A stretch of 22,361 bases of DNA from Candidatus Bathyarchaeota archaeon (GTDB lineage: Archaea; Thermoproteota; Bathyarchaeia; TCS64). The stretch lies in contig JAFGTA010000097.1 of the NCBI GenBank assembly GCA_016934355.1, positions 1-22,361 of the forward strand, given 5' to 3'. The position numbers and the translations under genes were made by a program. Positions 14,019-21,553 of this stretch are shown here, piece after piece (position 1 is the stretch's first letter; every line of letters starts with the position of its first letter). The notes under the pieces were generated by a model. It did not search any database and was not told the origin of the DNA. It worked only from the letters and a program-made list of their open reading frames with translations.

Positions 14019-15416
14019 TTATGCCTGCTTCCCTTTAATGTATCTGTGAATGGCTCCGGCGGCTCTCCTGCCGGCTCCCATGGCGCTGATCACGGTGGCT
14101 GCGCCGCTCACCACGTCGCCGCCGGCGTAGACCCCCTCGATGCTCGTCTTCATCGTCTCCTCGTCGGCGATGATGGTCCCCCACCGCGTCACCTCCAGCC
14201 CCCGAGTCGTCTGCTGTATTATAGGGTTAGGGGTCTGCCCTATCGCCACCACCACGTTGTCTACCTCCATGAGGAACTCCGATCCTTCGACTGGTATCGG
14301 GCGCCTCCTAGCCGAGTCATCCGGCTCGCCCAGCACCATCCTGATGCACTCCATCTGGGTCACGTACCCCCTGTCATCGCCGATGAACCGCGTAGGGTTC
14401 GTCTGGAGCCTGAAGATGACGCCCTCTTCCTCGGCGTTCTCGACCTCTTCCCTCCTCGCCGGGAGCTCGCCGGCGCCCCTCCTGTAGACAATGTAGACCT
14501 TGTCCGCGCCCAGCCTTAGTGCGCACCTAGCTGAGTCCATGGCGACGTTGCCTCCCCCTACCACAGCAACGTTCTTACCGACGGTGATGGGGGTCCTGTA
14601 CTCTGGGAACCTGTATGCCTTCATCAGGTTCGTCCTTATCAGGAACTCGTTGGCCGAGTAGATGCCTTTGAGGTTCTCGCCCTGCACTCCAAGGAACCTT
14701 GGCAGCCCTGCGCCACTCCCTATGAAGACTGCGCCGAAGCCGTCCTCTAACAGCTCGGACACTGTGATTAGCCTGCCGACTGTGGAGTCCAGGTGTATCC
14801 TGACACCTAGCCTCTTCACGTATTCGATCTCGGACTGGACGATCGCCTTCGGCAGCCTGAACTCGGGTATCCCGTACATGAGAACGCCACCTGCCTCGTG
14901 CAGCGATTCATAGATCTCCACCGTGTACCCTTTCTTCTGGAGCTCGGCGGCCACGGTGAGCCCCGCGGGCCCCGAGCCGACGACGGCCACGCGTCCAAGC
15001 GCCGGCTGTTGCTCCGCGTTGGCTGAATTACCATGATGTCTCTCGTAGTCGGCGGCGAACCTCTCAAGCCTGCCTATCGCCACAGGCTCCCCCCGTACGC
15101 CCAGAACGCAATGCCTCTGGCACTGGCTCTCCTGCGGACACACCCTGCCACAGATCGCCGGCAGCGAGTTTGTCTCCTTGATCCTCAGGGCCGCCTCATT
15201 GTATCTGCCCTCCTTGATGAAGGCTATGAAGCCCGGTATGTCCACCTCAACAGGGCAGCCCTTCACACACTGAGGGTTCGCACAGCCCAGGCACCTCGAA
15301 GCCTCTGAGAGCGCCTGCTCCTCGGCGTAGCCCAGCGCGACCTCGTCGAAGTTGCCTACTCGGGTCTCCGGCGGCTGCTTGGGCATCTCGGCTTGAGGCG
15401 CGTCGAGCCGAGTCAC
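14019..15416 (-). CDS. nfnB: NfnB/GltD-like FAD- and NAD(P)-binding iron-sulfur subunit
   Basis: The 465-residue protein resembles the large subunit of NADH-dependent ferredoxin:NADP oxidoreductase and sulfide dehydrogenase, and GltD. The N-terminal iron-sulfur part has CLGCANPQCVKGC (Cys 42, 45, 50, 54) and CGRVCPQESQCQRHC (Cys 89, 93, 99, 103), enough for two clusters. VVGSGPAGL (145-153) binds FAD, and VVGGGNVAMDSAR (285-297) binds NAD(P). TSIEGVYAGGDVVSGAATV closes the FAD site. Gene order and a four-base overlap with the nfnA-like gene support an NfnAB-type pair, in which this subunit carries the bifurcating flavin. It is the last gene of the six-gene redox operon. GltD activity is unlikely because no gltB is present here. 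Confidence 0.88.
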   Translation of the reverse strand: MTRLDAPQAEMPKQPPETRVGNFDEVALGYAEEQALSEASRCLGCANPQCVKGCPVEVDIPGFIAFIKEGRYNEAALRIKETNSLPAICGRVCPQESQCQRHCVLGVRGEPVAIGRLERFAADYERHHGNSANAEQQPALGRVAVVGSGPAGLTVAAELQKKGYTVEIYESLHEAGGVLMYGIPEFRLPKAIVQSEIEYVKRLGVRIHLDSTVGRLITVSELLEDGFGAVFIGSGAGLPRFLGVQGENLKGIYSANEFLIRTNLMKAYRFPEYRTPITVGKNVAVVGGGNVAMDSARCALRLGADKVYIVYRRGAGELPARREEVENAEEEGVIFRLQTNPTRFIGDDRGYVTQMECIRMVLGEPDDSARRRPIPVEGSEFLMEVDNVVVAIGQTPNPIIQQTTRGLEVTRWGTIIADEETMKTSIEGVYAGGDVVSGAATVISAMGAGRRAAGAIHRYIKGKQA

Positions 15417-16234
15417 ACTACCCCCCGCTCCTGGAGCACCATCGCAACCTTCTCCTGCGCCGTGTAGTACCTCATCCGGGAGACCAGTTCGTCAAAGTCC
15501 ACTTGGTGGCCGTCAAACTCAGGGCCGTCTATGCAGGCGAACCTGGTGGCGCCGCCCACGGTCACCCTACACGCGCCGCACATACCAGTCCCGTCCACCA
15601 TGATGGGGAACAGGTTTACGCTCGTCGGTATGCCTAGTGGTCTCGTCATCTCCGAGACGGCTCTCTGCATCGGCGTGGGGCCGAAGGCGAAGACTCTGTC
15701 GAACTTTTTTGCCCTCAGGAGGCGGTTCATGAAGTCGAGGGAGCCATGCCCCTTCGAGCCGTCCTCGGTCGCGTAGTGAACCTCGCTGCAGGTCTCTTCT
15801 ACCTCCTCCGTGAGGAAGAAGTGGTCGCTCCTCTTTGCGTAGAGGACGCATGTTACCGTGTTGCCATTCTCGCTGAGCCTCTCCGCGAGGTAGTGGTTCG
15901 CCCCCTGGAATACCCCGCCTCCGACGCAAAGCACGCCGCCATACTCCAAAATAGGTATGGGGTTGCCGAGCGGCCCCGAGAAGTTCAGTATGTGCTCCCC
16001 CTCTTCATGCTGCCCCAGCTCCTGGGAGGATACTCCCACCTCCGCGAGGTAGATGGTGACCGCCTCCCTCGCGGGGTCCGCCCCTGCTATCGTGATGGGG
16101 ATTCGCTCTCCTTTTTGGTTGGTCCTGATGATGACGAACTGCCCGGGCTGAGCCTTTCTGGCCACGGCGGGCGCCTTCACTTGGAGCATCTTGATGTTTG
16201 GGGGGAACATCTGCTTTCTGAGTATCTCATACAT
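15413..16234 (-). CDS. nfnA: NfnA/SudB-like ferredoxin-NAD(P) reductase subunit
   Basis: This 273-residue protein belongs to the dihydroorotate dehydrogenase electron-transfer (PyrK)/sulfide dehydrogenase beta family. PGQFVIIRTNQKGERIPITI (30-49) is the FAD-binding barrel. VLCVGGGVFQGANHYLAERL (101-120) begins the NAD(P) domain, with VFQGANHY in place of the usual VGIAP. VDGTGMCGACRVTVGG (213-228) with Cys 219, Cys 222 and Cys 234 (plus perhaps Asp 214) binds a [2Fe-2S] cluster. It would take up or deliver electrons as NAD(P)H. Its start overlaps the end of the HdrA-MvhD gene by eight bases and its stop overlaps the nfnB-like gene, so the three are probably translationally coupled. Confidence 0.88.
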   Translation of the reverse strand: MYEILRKQMFPPNIKMLQVKAPAVARKAQPGQFVIIRTNQKGERIPITIAGADPAREAVTIYLAEVGVSSQELGQHEEGEHILNFSGPLGNPIPILEYGGVLCVGGGVFQGANHYLAERLSENGNTVTCVLYAKRSDHFFLTEEVEETCSEVHYATEDGSKGHGSLDFMNRLLRAKKFDRVFAFGPTPMQRAVSEMTRPLGIPTSVNLFPIMVDGTGMCGACRVTVGGATRFACIDGPEFDGHQVDFDELVSRMRYYTAQEKVAMVLQERGVV

Positions 16235-18398
16235 GGCTTCTACCCGCCGCGGCCTCCAGCTCCAACTCCCTGAACGCCCTCACTGTATCGCGCTCTATCC
16301 GGCCCAGATCGTTGATCCTTTCAGAGAAGCTCCGCATGTGCTCGGCGAACTCCCGTGGCATCCCTGCGCTGCAGAAGAACATCTCTAGCCTCTCCTTGTC
16401 TATCCCCAGGACATCCATCGCCTTCCTCGCGACTTCCACTCGCCTCTTCGCGACGAGGTTGCCGTCCATGTAGTGGCACTGCTCCTCCAGGCACCCCGTG
16501 ACCACCACCCCGTCGGCCCCGCTTCTGAAACCCTCGTATATATGACTGAAGTCAACCCTCCCCGAGCAGGGGACTAGGAGTATACGGACGTCAGCCGGAT
16601 AGCTGAGCCTCATGACGCCCGCGAAGTCCGCCGCGGCGTAGGAGCACCACCTGCACGCGAACACGAGCACGGTGGGCTTAGGGGAGCCTCTCGTTTCCAT
16701 CAAGGGCGACTTTTGTATTAGCCCCTGGACCGCCGGGATCAGTTGGTTGTCCTTGAAGTATCTGAGCTGCATCGCCCCTACCGGGCACTCGACGGTGCAG
16801 ACCCCGCAGCCCTTGCACGCCTCATCGACGATGCGGGGCTCTCCGATGGGGCTCCACTGTATCGCGTCGAAGATGCACCCGCTGACGCACGCCCCGCATC
16901 CGACGCAAAGCTCGGGGTCTACGATGGCGGTTACCGCATCGACTCTTACCATGCCCCTCCTCATGGGTATCGTTGCCCGTGACGCCGCGGCGTATCCTTG
17001 GGAGATGCTCTCAGCCACGCTCTTAGGCACGTGGCACGTCCCGCACATGTAGATGCCGTCCGACGAGAAGTCGACTGGTCGCATCTTGGGGTGAGCCTCT
17101 AGGAAGAATCCGTCCGAGCCGAGGGGGACCCTCAGCAGCCTAGCTAACCTCTCTCCGTCCTCGTGCTGGATGAGCGGAGCCGATAACACGATCAGGCCTG
17201 GTTCCAGCTCCATGTTGGAGCCTTGCAGCGTATCGTATACCCTCAGCCTTGTTACATCCGTCGTATTCGAGACCTCAGGTGGGTTCCCTGGGGTGTAGTT
17301 AACGAACCTAACTCTCTTTTCGAGGGCCTCCCTGTAGAGAGCTTCCAGCTCGACGCCGTACGCCTGAAGGTCCCTATACAGTATGTAGATCTCGGCGCGG
17401 GGGTTGAGCTCCTTGAGCCGCACAGCGTTCTTGAGCGCCACCCCACAACATATCCTCGAGCAGTACGTCCTCCCCTTCTCCTCCATGGAGCCAACACACT
17501 GTATGAAGGCGACAGAGTCTGGCACGTTGAGGGGGCCATCGCGTAGCATCTTCTCGAGCTCAAGCTGTGTGACGACGCATTCTACTTCTCCGTACATGTA
17601 GTAGCCCTCCGGGGTGAGGGTCTCGGCTCCCGTCGCCACTATGATGGTCCCTACCTCAGTCGATAGTGTGTTCGAGCCTGACTGGATGTTGACGTTAAAT
17701 CGCCCCATGAATCCGCTCACCTCTGTCACCTTGGAAGAGGTGAACAGCTGTATCCTGTCGCTGTTCTTTACCGCCTCGGTCATCGGCTGAAGGAAGTTGC
17801 GGGCGTCCTGCCTAGTCGGCGTCAGGTCGTAGAGCTCCCGTACGAGGCCCCCCGGCTCCTTCTCCTTTTCAACGAGGATGACTTGGAAGCCTTGTTCCGC
17901 GAGGGATAACGCGGCTGTCATCCCGGCGACGCCCGCTCCCACCACGAGGGAGATGGGCGCCACTTCTATCTCGCGCCGAGTCTCGGGTTCGAGGCGCCTC
18001 GCCTTCGCGACTGCCATCTGGACGAGATACATGGCCTTCTCGGTGGCGGCCCCCCGGTCTTTATGTACCCACGAGTCGTGTTCCCTGATGTTCACCATCT
18101 GGAACAGGTACCTGTTGAGCCCGGCCTCCTCCACCGCGTCCATGAACAGAGACTCATGTGTCCTAGGCGTGCACGCGGCCACGACGACCCTCTCCAGTCC
18201 CTCCCTCTTCACCGCCTCCTTGATGTGGTTTATCCCCTCCGAGCTGCAGGTGTGGAGGTTTTCCTCGACGTAGGCTACACCCGGTATCTTCTTGGCGAAC
18301 TCGGCGACATTGGGTATCTCAACAACCCCACCGATGTTGGTGCCGCAGTGGCATAGGAAGACACCTACCTTAGGCTCCTGTGCGCCCCCGCCGCTCAT
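16227..18398 (-). CDS. hdrA: HdrA-MvhD fusion, QmoB-like flavin iron-sulfur subunit
   Basis: The 723-residue protein fuses an HdrA-type flavoprotein with an MvhD domain. In order: the HdrA N-terminal region with FLCHCGTNIGG (about 15-25) and ACTPRTHE, an FAD-binding VVGAGVAGMTAALSLAEQGF (about 153-172), QCVGSMEEK and CSRICCG, then two [4Fe-4S] motifs CVGCGACVSGC and CKGCGVCTVEC (about 498-538). From about 576 the MvhD part has FACRWCSY, PCSGRVD and GCLEEQCHY, the [2Fe-2S] ligand pattern of MvhD. This layout is that of QmoB and of HdrA-MvhD fusions, which gather electrons from a partner and feed the flavin. ATG 18398 follows AGGTGG and shares one base with the upstream stop. No Mvh hydrogenase genes are nearby; the adjacent nfnAB-like genes may supply electrons. 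Confidence 0.9.
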   Translation of the reverse strand: MSGGGAQEPKVGVFLCHCGTNIGGVVEIPNVAEFAKKIPGVAYVEENLHTCSSEGINHIKEAVKREGLERVVVAACTPRTHESLFMDAVEEAGLNRYLFQMVNIREHDSWVHKDRGAATEKAMYLVQMAVAKARRLEPETRREIEVAPISLVVGAGVAGMTAALSLAEQGFQVILVEKEKEPGGLVRELYDLTPTRQDARNFLQPMTEAVKNSDRIQLFTSSKVTEVSGFMGRFNVNIQSGSNTLSTEVGTIIVATGAETLTPEGYYMYGEVECVVTQLELEKMLRDGPLNVPDSVAFIQCVGSMEEKGRTYCSRICCGVALKNAVRLKELNPRAEIYILYRDLQAYGVELEALYREALEKRVRFVNYTPGNPPEVSNTTDVTRLRVYDTLQGSNMELEPGLIVLSAPLIQHEDGERLARLLRVPLGSDGFFLEAHPKMRPVDFSSDGIYMCGTCHVPKSVAESISQGYAAASRATIPMRRGMVRVDAVTAIVDPELCVGCGACVSGCIFDAIQWSPIGEPRIVDEACKGCGVCTVECPVGAMQLRYFKDNQLIPAVQGLIQKSPLMETRGSPKPTVLVFACRWCSYAAADFAGVMRLSYPADVRILLVPCSGRVDFSHIYEGFRSGADGVVVTGCLEEQCHYMDGNLVAKRRVEVARKAMDVLGIDKERLEMFFCSAGMPREFAEHMRSFSERINDLGRIERDTVRAFRELELEAAAGRSHV

Positions 18399-19708
18399 CA
18401 CGATCCACCTGAATCGTCGTTGATGAGGGCTGAGGCCATCGCTGCCGCCCCGCTGGCCTCCGCGATCGAATCTGGGATGTCCTTTGGGCCGTTAGAGAAC
18501 CCGCAGACGAATACTCCGCCGCGGGTCGTCGATAGTGGCGCCATCAGCGGGTCAGGCTGCCTGAAGAAGCCGTGCTTGTCCAGCTCTGCGCCTAGGACCT
18601 CAGCCAGACTTGGGTTGCCCCTGCTGGGGGCTAGAGCGGTGCAGAGCACCACCATGTCTGCTTCATGCCTCTCAATCTCCCCGGTGAGGGTGTCCTCGTA
18701 CCAGAAGTGCAGCTCACCCGTGTCCGGGTCCTCCCTGATCTCTCCCGGCTTAGCCCTGATGTACCTGATCCCGTACTCTGCTCTAGCCCTATCGATGAAC
18801 TCTCTGAACCCTTTGCCGAACGCCCTGATGTCTGTGTAGAAGATCGTTTCCTTGACGTCCGGCGTGTGCTCCTTGGCCAGTACCGCCTCCTTCGTGGCGT
18901 GCATACAACACACCGAGGAGCAGTAGGGGTAGCCATCGCGTAGGCTGCGGGAGCCGACGCACTGGATGAAGGCGACGCTTCTGGGGTGCTTGCCGTTCGA
19001 CGGGCGCAGCAGTTGTCCCTCTGTGGGTCCTGTCGCCGTTACCATGCGCTCGAACTCCATCGCGGTGACCACGTCGCGGAACCTGCCGTACCCGTACTCG
19101 TTTATAATCGAAGGATCGAACGTCTCCAGCCCCGAGGCGACGATGATGCCCGCCGCGTCCAGCTTGAGCGTCTGAGCCCTCTGGGTGAAGTCGATGGCCC
19201 CCGCTTCGCAGAACCTCTCACAGACCCTGCACACTCCCTTGGTGAGGTACAGGCAGTTCTCCGCGTCGACGCTGTAGACCAGTGGGACGGATTGTGGGAA
19301 CGGGATGTAGACTGCCTTCCTGTCGCTGAGCCCCATCTGGTACTCGTCCGCCACCCTGACAGGGCACTTGGCTGCGCATACGCCGCAGCCCACGCACCTG
19401 TCCTCGTCTATGTATCTGGGCCTCTTCGTGACCGTGACCTCGAATCTCCCAGCCTCGCCCTGGACCCCCGTCACCTCCGAATTGGTGAGTAGCCGGATGT
19501 TGGGGTGGCGGTATACCTCGATCATCTTAGGCGCGAGGATGCAGATGGCGCAGTCCATGGTAGGGAACGTCTTGTCCAGTAGAGCCATCTTACCGCCGAT
19601 ACTGGGCGCCTTCTCGACGAGGCAGACCTGGGTCCCCCCGTCGGCCAGATCGAGTGACGCCTGTATCCCAGCGATGCCTCCGCCGATAACAACGACTGAT
19701 CCGCTCAC
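18398..19708 (-). CDS. hdrA: Short HdrA-like flavoprotein, QmoA-like
   Basis: At 436 residues this HdrA homologue lacks the N-terminal HCGTNIGG region and the C-terminal ferredoxin and MvhD parts of its neighbour, matching the size and layout of QmoA. FAD-binding VVVIGGGIAGIQASLDLAD (5-23) is followed by the HdrA-type segment DKTFPTMDCAICILAPKM (45-62). CVGCGVCAAKCPV (Cys 105, 108, 111, 115) binds a [4Fe-4S] cluster, and Cys 152, 160, 163 and 167 may bind a second. QCVGSRSL and CSSVCCMHATKEA (about 255-290) are conserved in HdrA. It lies between hdrB and the HdrA-MvhD gene with overlaps on both sides. A QmoA/QmoB-type heterodimer is the likely form. Confidence 0.88.
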   Translation of the reverse strand: MSGSVVVIGGGIAGIQASLDLADGGTQVCLVEKAPSIGGKMALLDKTFPTMDCAICILAPKMIEVYRHPNIRLLTNSEVTGVQGEAGRFEVTVTKRPRYIDEDRCVGCGVCAAKCPVRVADEYQMGLSDRKAVYIPFPQSVPLVYSVDAENCLYLTKGVCRVCERFCEAGAIDFTQRAQTLKLDAAGIIVASGLETFDPSIINEYGYGRFRDVVTAMEFERMVTATGPTEGQLLRPSNGKHPRSVAFIQCVGSRSLRDGYPYCSSVCCMHATKEAVLAKEHTPDVKETIFYTDIRAFGKGFREFIDRARAEYGIRYIRAKPGEIREDPDTGELHFWYEDTLTGEIERHEADMVVLCTALAPSRGNPSLAEVLGAELDKHGFFRQPDPLMAPLSTTRGGVFVCGFSNGPKDIPDSIAEASGAAAMASALINDDSGGS

Positions 19709-20589
19709 CGCTCACGCCCTCCGACTCTTTCGATGACCGCCTCGACCGGGCTATGGTTGAAGCCGAGCCCCAGATCGAACTCGTCTAGGCCGAGAGCGAG
19801 GCCTAGGAGTTGGGTGATGTAGAAGACGGGGAGGCTGAGCCCCTCGTCGTGTATAATCTTGCCCACCACCTCCTGCCTGGAGTCGAACATCTTAAAGCAG
19901 AACGGGCAGTTTGTGACGAGCCCATCGAAAACCCTCCGCTGCACAGCCTGAAGCTTAGCCCCAGTTATCTTGAAGGCCGCCTCGTAGTCGCTTATGACTA
20001 GGCTGGCGCCGCAGCAGTCAAGCTTCTCCGGATAGTACTTCGCCTCTGCGCCCAGCGCCCGCGTCAGGTCGTCGAGCATCCGGGGGTCCTCGGGGTCATC
20101 CGTGTACCTGAAGTCGCTGGGCCGCAGCGCGTGGCAGCCGCAGTGCGTCGCGAAGCTCAGGCCATCCAGAGGCGTAGTGATCGTGTCTTTTATCCTGTCG
20201 ATCCCGACGTCCTGGTGCAGTACCTCTAGGACGTGCCTGACTCTGTTCGTGCCTTTATACTCTAGGCCTTCAAGGCTCAGCGCCTCGTTCACGCTGTCCT
20301 TGAACTCGGGGTCTGAGTCAAGGTAGTGTTTCACCTCGTTCAGCGAGGCGTAGCATCCGTTGCACAGAGGCAGCATGTCCAAACCGTCTCTCTCAGCAAC
20401 GGCCAGGTTCCTAGCTGAGAGGTAGAACCAGGCGGCGTCGTTAAGGCTCCGCAGGGGGTAGCCGCAGCAGCTGAACCCTTCGGGGTCTCGAAGCTCGACT
20501 CCCAGCAGAGGCATCGTCCTCCTGGTGGACATCTCGTAGCCGTATTGCTGGGTCTGGATCCAGCAGCCCAGAAACAGCGCGTACCTCAA
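19705..20589 (-). CDS. hdrB: Heterodisulfide reductase subunit B-like (HdrB)
   Basis: The 294-residue protein contains two CCG domains (CX31-39CC-X33-35-CX2C). The first is Cys 9, Cys 41-42, Cys 76 and Cys 79 (FSCCGYP, LCNGCYAS). The second is Cys 152, Cys 192-193, Cys 228 and Cys 231 (LDCCGAS, TNCPFCF). In methanogen HdrB these hold two noncubane [4Fe-4S] clusters that cleave the CoM-S-S-CoB disulfide. Here the true substrate may be another disulfide or thiol carrier, since no methanogenesis genes are visible. It overlaps hdrC upstream and the QmoA-like gene downstream by four bases each. All cluster ligands are present, so it should be functional. Confidence 0.9.
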   Translation of the reverse strand: MRYALFLGCWIQTQQYGYEMSTRRTMPLLGVELRDPEGFSCCGYPLRSLNDAAWFYLSARNLAVAERDGLDMLPLCNGCYASLNEVKHYLDSDPEFKDSVNEALSLEGLEYKGTNRVRHVLEVLHQDVGIDRIKDTITTPLDGLSFATHCGCHALRPSDFRYTDDPEDPRMLDDLTRALGAEAKYYPEKLDCCGASLVISDYEAAFKITGAKLQAVQRRVFDGLVTNCPFCFKMFDSRQEVVGKIIHDEGLSLPVFYITQLLGLALGLDEFDLGLGFNHSPVEAVIERVGGRER

Positions 20590-21074
20590 GGCGCCGCGCG
20601 CTCCATCAGCGTTTCGAGGGCTCTCTGAAACGCCTCCATGTCTCTAGGGCCGCACACCGTAGGCAGGTTCAGGGAGTCTCTCTGGTAGTTCTCGAACTCC
20701 TTGTCTAAGGCTTCCTGTGGCAGCTGTATTGTTCCGTGCCTCTTGACGGAGCCCAGCAGGACGTTCAGGTCGCGAGGGTAGTCGTAGCCCCTCTGCACCG
20801 CTAGGTTCTGGAGGTAGATGATGATGTCGTAGGGCGTGACCTCCCTTGGGCATCTCTCCATGCACTGGTGGCACTGGGTGCACTGCCAATAAACTCCCGA
20901 CTCCAGAAGCTCCTCGATGAGGTCCCTCTGAGCCATCAACGCTATCTTACGCGGCCTGAGGTCGAGGTGCCTCGCAGCGGGGCACCCGCTTGAACATTTA
21001 CCGCACTGTGTGCACTGCTCGGCCACCCCCATGAGCTTCTTTTCATTCGAGGATAATAGGCCGAGTGCCATCAT
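20586..21074 (-). CDS. hdrC: Heterodisulfide reductase subunit C-like (HdrC)
   Basis: This 162-residue ferredoxin-type subunit has two [4Fe-4S] motifs, CTQCGKCSSGCP (Cys 21, 24, 27, 31) and CTQCHQCMERCP (Cys 65, 68, 71, 75), passing electrons from an HdrA flavoprotein to HdrB. Length is close to soluble HdrC and there is no membrane helix, so it is not a QmoC or DsrM-like membrane subunit. It is the first gene of the minus-strand redox operon. Two ATGs stand in tandem (21074 and 21071), with GTGAG about eight bases upstream as a weak Shine-Dalgarno. About 480 bases separate it from the divergent UDP-sugar dehydrogenase gene, so the operon's promoter must lie there. Confidence 0.9.
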   Translation of the reverse strand: MMALGLLSSNEKKLMGVAEQCTQCGKCSSGCPAARHLDLRPRKIALMAQRDLIEELLESGVYWQCTQCHQCMERCPREVTPYDIIIYLQNLAVQRGYDYPRDLNVLLGSVKRHGTIQLPQEALDKEFENYQRDSLNLPTVCGPRDMEAFQRALETLMERAAP

Positions 21075-21491
21075 CAGCGGTTCTCACTTTCCCACCAGTT
21101 GTCAATCTTGAGGGACCAAGACGGAAAAAAAGAAAAAATCAAACCCTTTTTCCGCGCCTCACATGGGTCGGAGTGGCTCCGCGATCCATCTATTCCCGGA
21201 GGCATATTCCTCAAGCATTCATTAACTATGGTCTTTTCACGCTATGGTGGTCGAAAGAATACGCTTTCAGTATACTTTCAATCGGGTTCGACTGTTCAAG
21301 AACCTTGTTTTGGCTTGTTCGAGACGCAAAGAGACGACAAGCACCCGAATATTGTGTGTGCATATAATTAAAACCCTAAACGATTGATTGCGCTTTTCAA
21401 TACAAAACATTGTACCGGTTACACAATATATTTAGTTTTTTCCAGATGACTCTAGCTCGGTCTCTCCGGCGCCTAATTATGTTCCACGGTG
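21075..21491. other. Intergenic region between the hdr operon and the UDP-sugar dehydrogenase
   Basis: Two overlapping plus-strand frames here (start 21065 and 21099, about 90-100 codons) show no convincing protein pattern and the first overlaps the hdrC start. The region has a short hairpin CGGAG-TGG-CTCCG (about 21169-21181) and a palindromic AGTATACT (about 21268-21275) within CTTTCAGTATACTTTC. It should hold the hdr operon promoter, but I cannot pick a clear TATA box. It is more AT-rich than the operon. Confidence 0.4.
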
Positions 21492-21532
21492 CTACACTCG
21501 AACTCTAATATCTAGTCCAAATCCATGAAATC
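21492..21532 (+). promoter_or_regulatory. Conserved 41-base promoter element, copy 3 (UDP-sugar dehydrogenase)
   Basis: CTACACTC is at 21492-21499, TAATATC at 21506-21512 and TCCATGAAATC at 21522-21532, with no gaps relative to the copies at 5371 and 10241. It ends 21 bases before the proposed TTG start at 21554, with CCGGAG (21539-21544) between as a possible Shine-Dalgarno. Confidence 0.7.
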
Positions 21533-21553
21533 TCGACACCGGAGCAACCAGTA

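Noticed and set aside
14019..15416. Annotation as glutamate synthase small subunit (GltD)
   Set aside because: The family is shared, but linkage to an NfnA-type subunit and hdr genes, and no gltB here, make an NfnB-type role more likely.
21280..21305. GGGTTCGACTGTTCAAG, resembling a tRNA T-arm
   Set aside because: No matching acceptor, anticodon or D-arm sequences can be found around it.
21065..21371. Two overlapping plus-strand frames upstream of the UDP-sugar dehydrogenase
   Set aside because: One overlaps the hdrC start, both use doubtful starts, and neither has domain-like or helical regularity.
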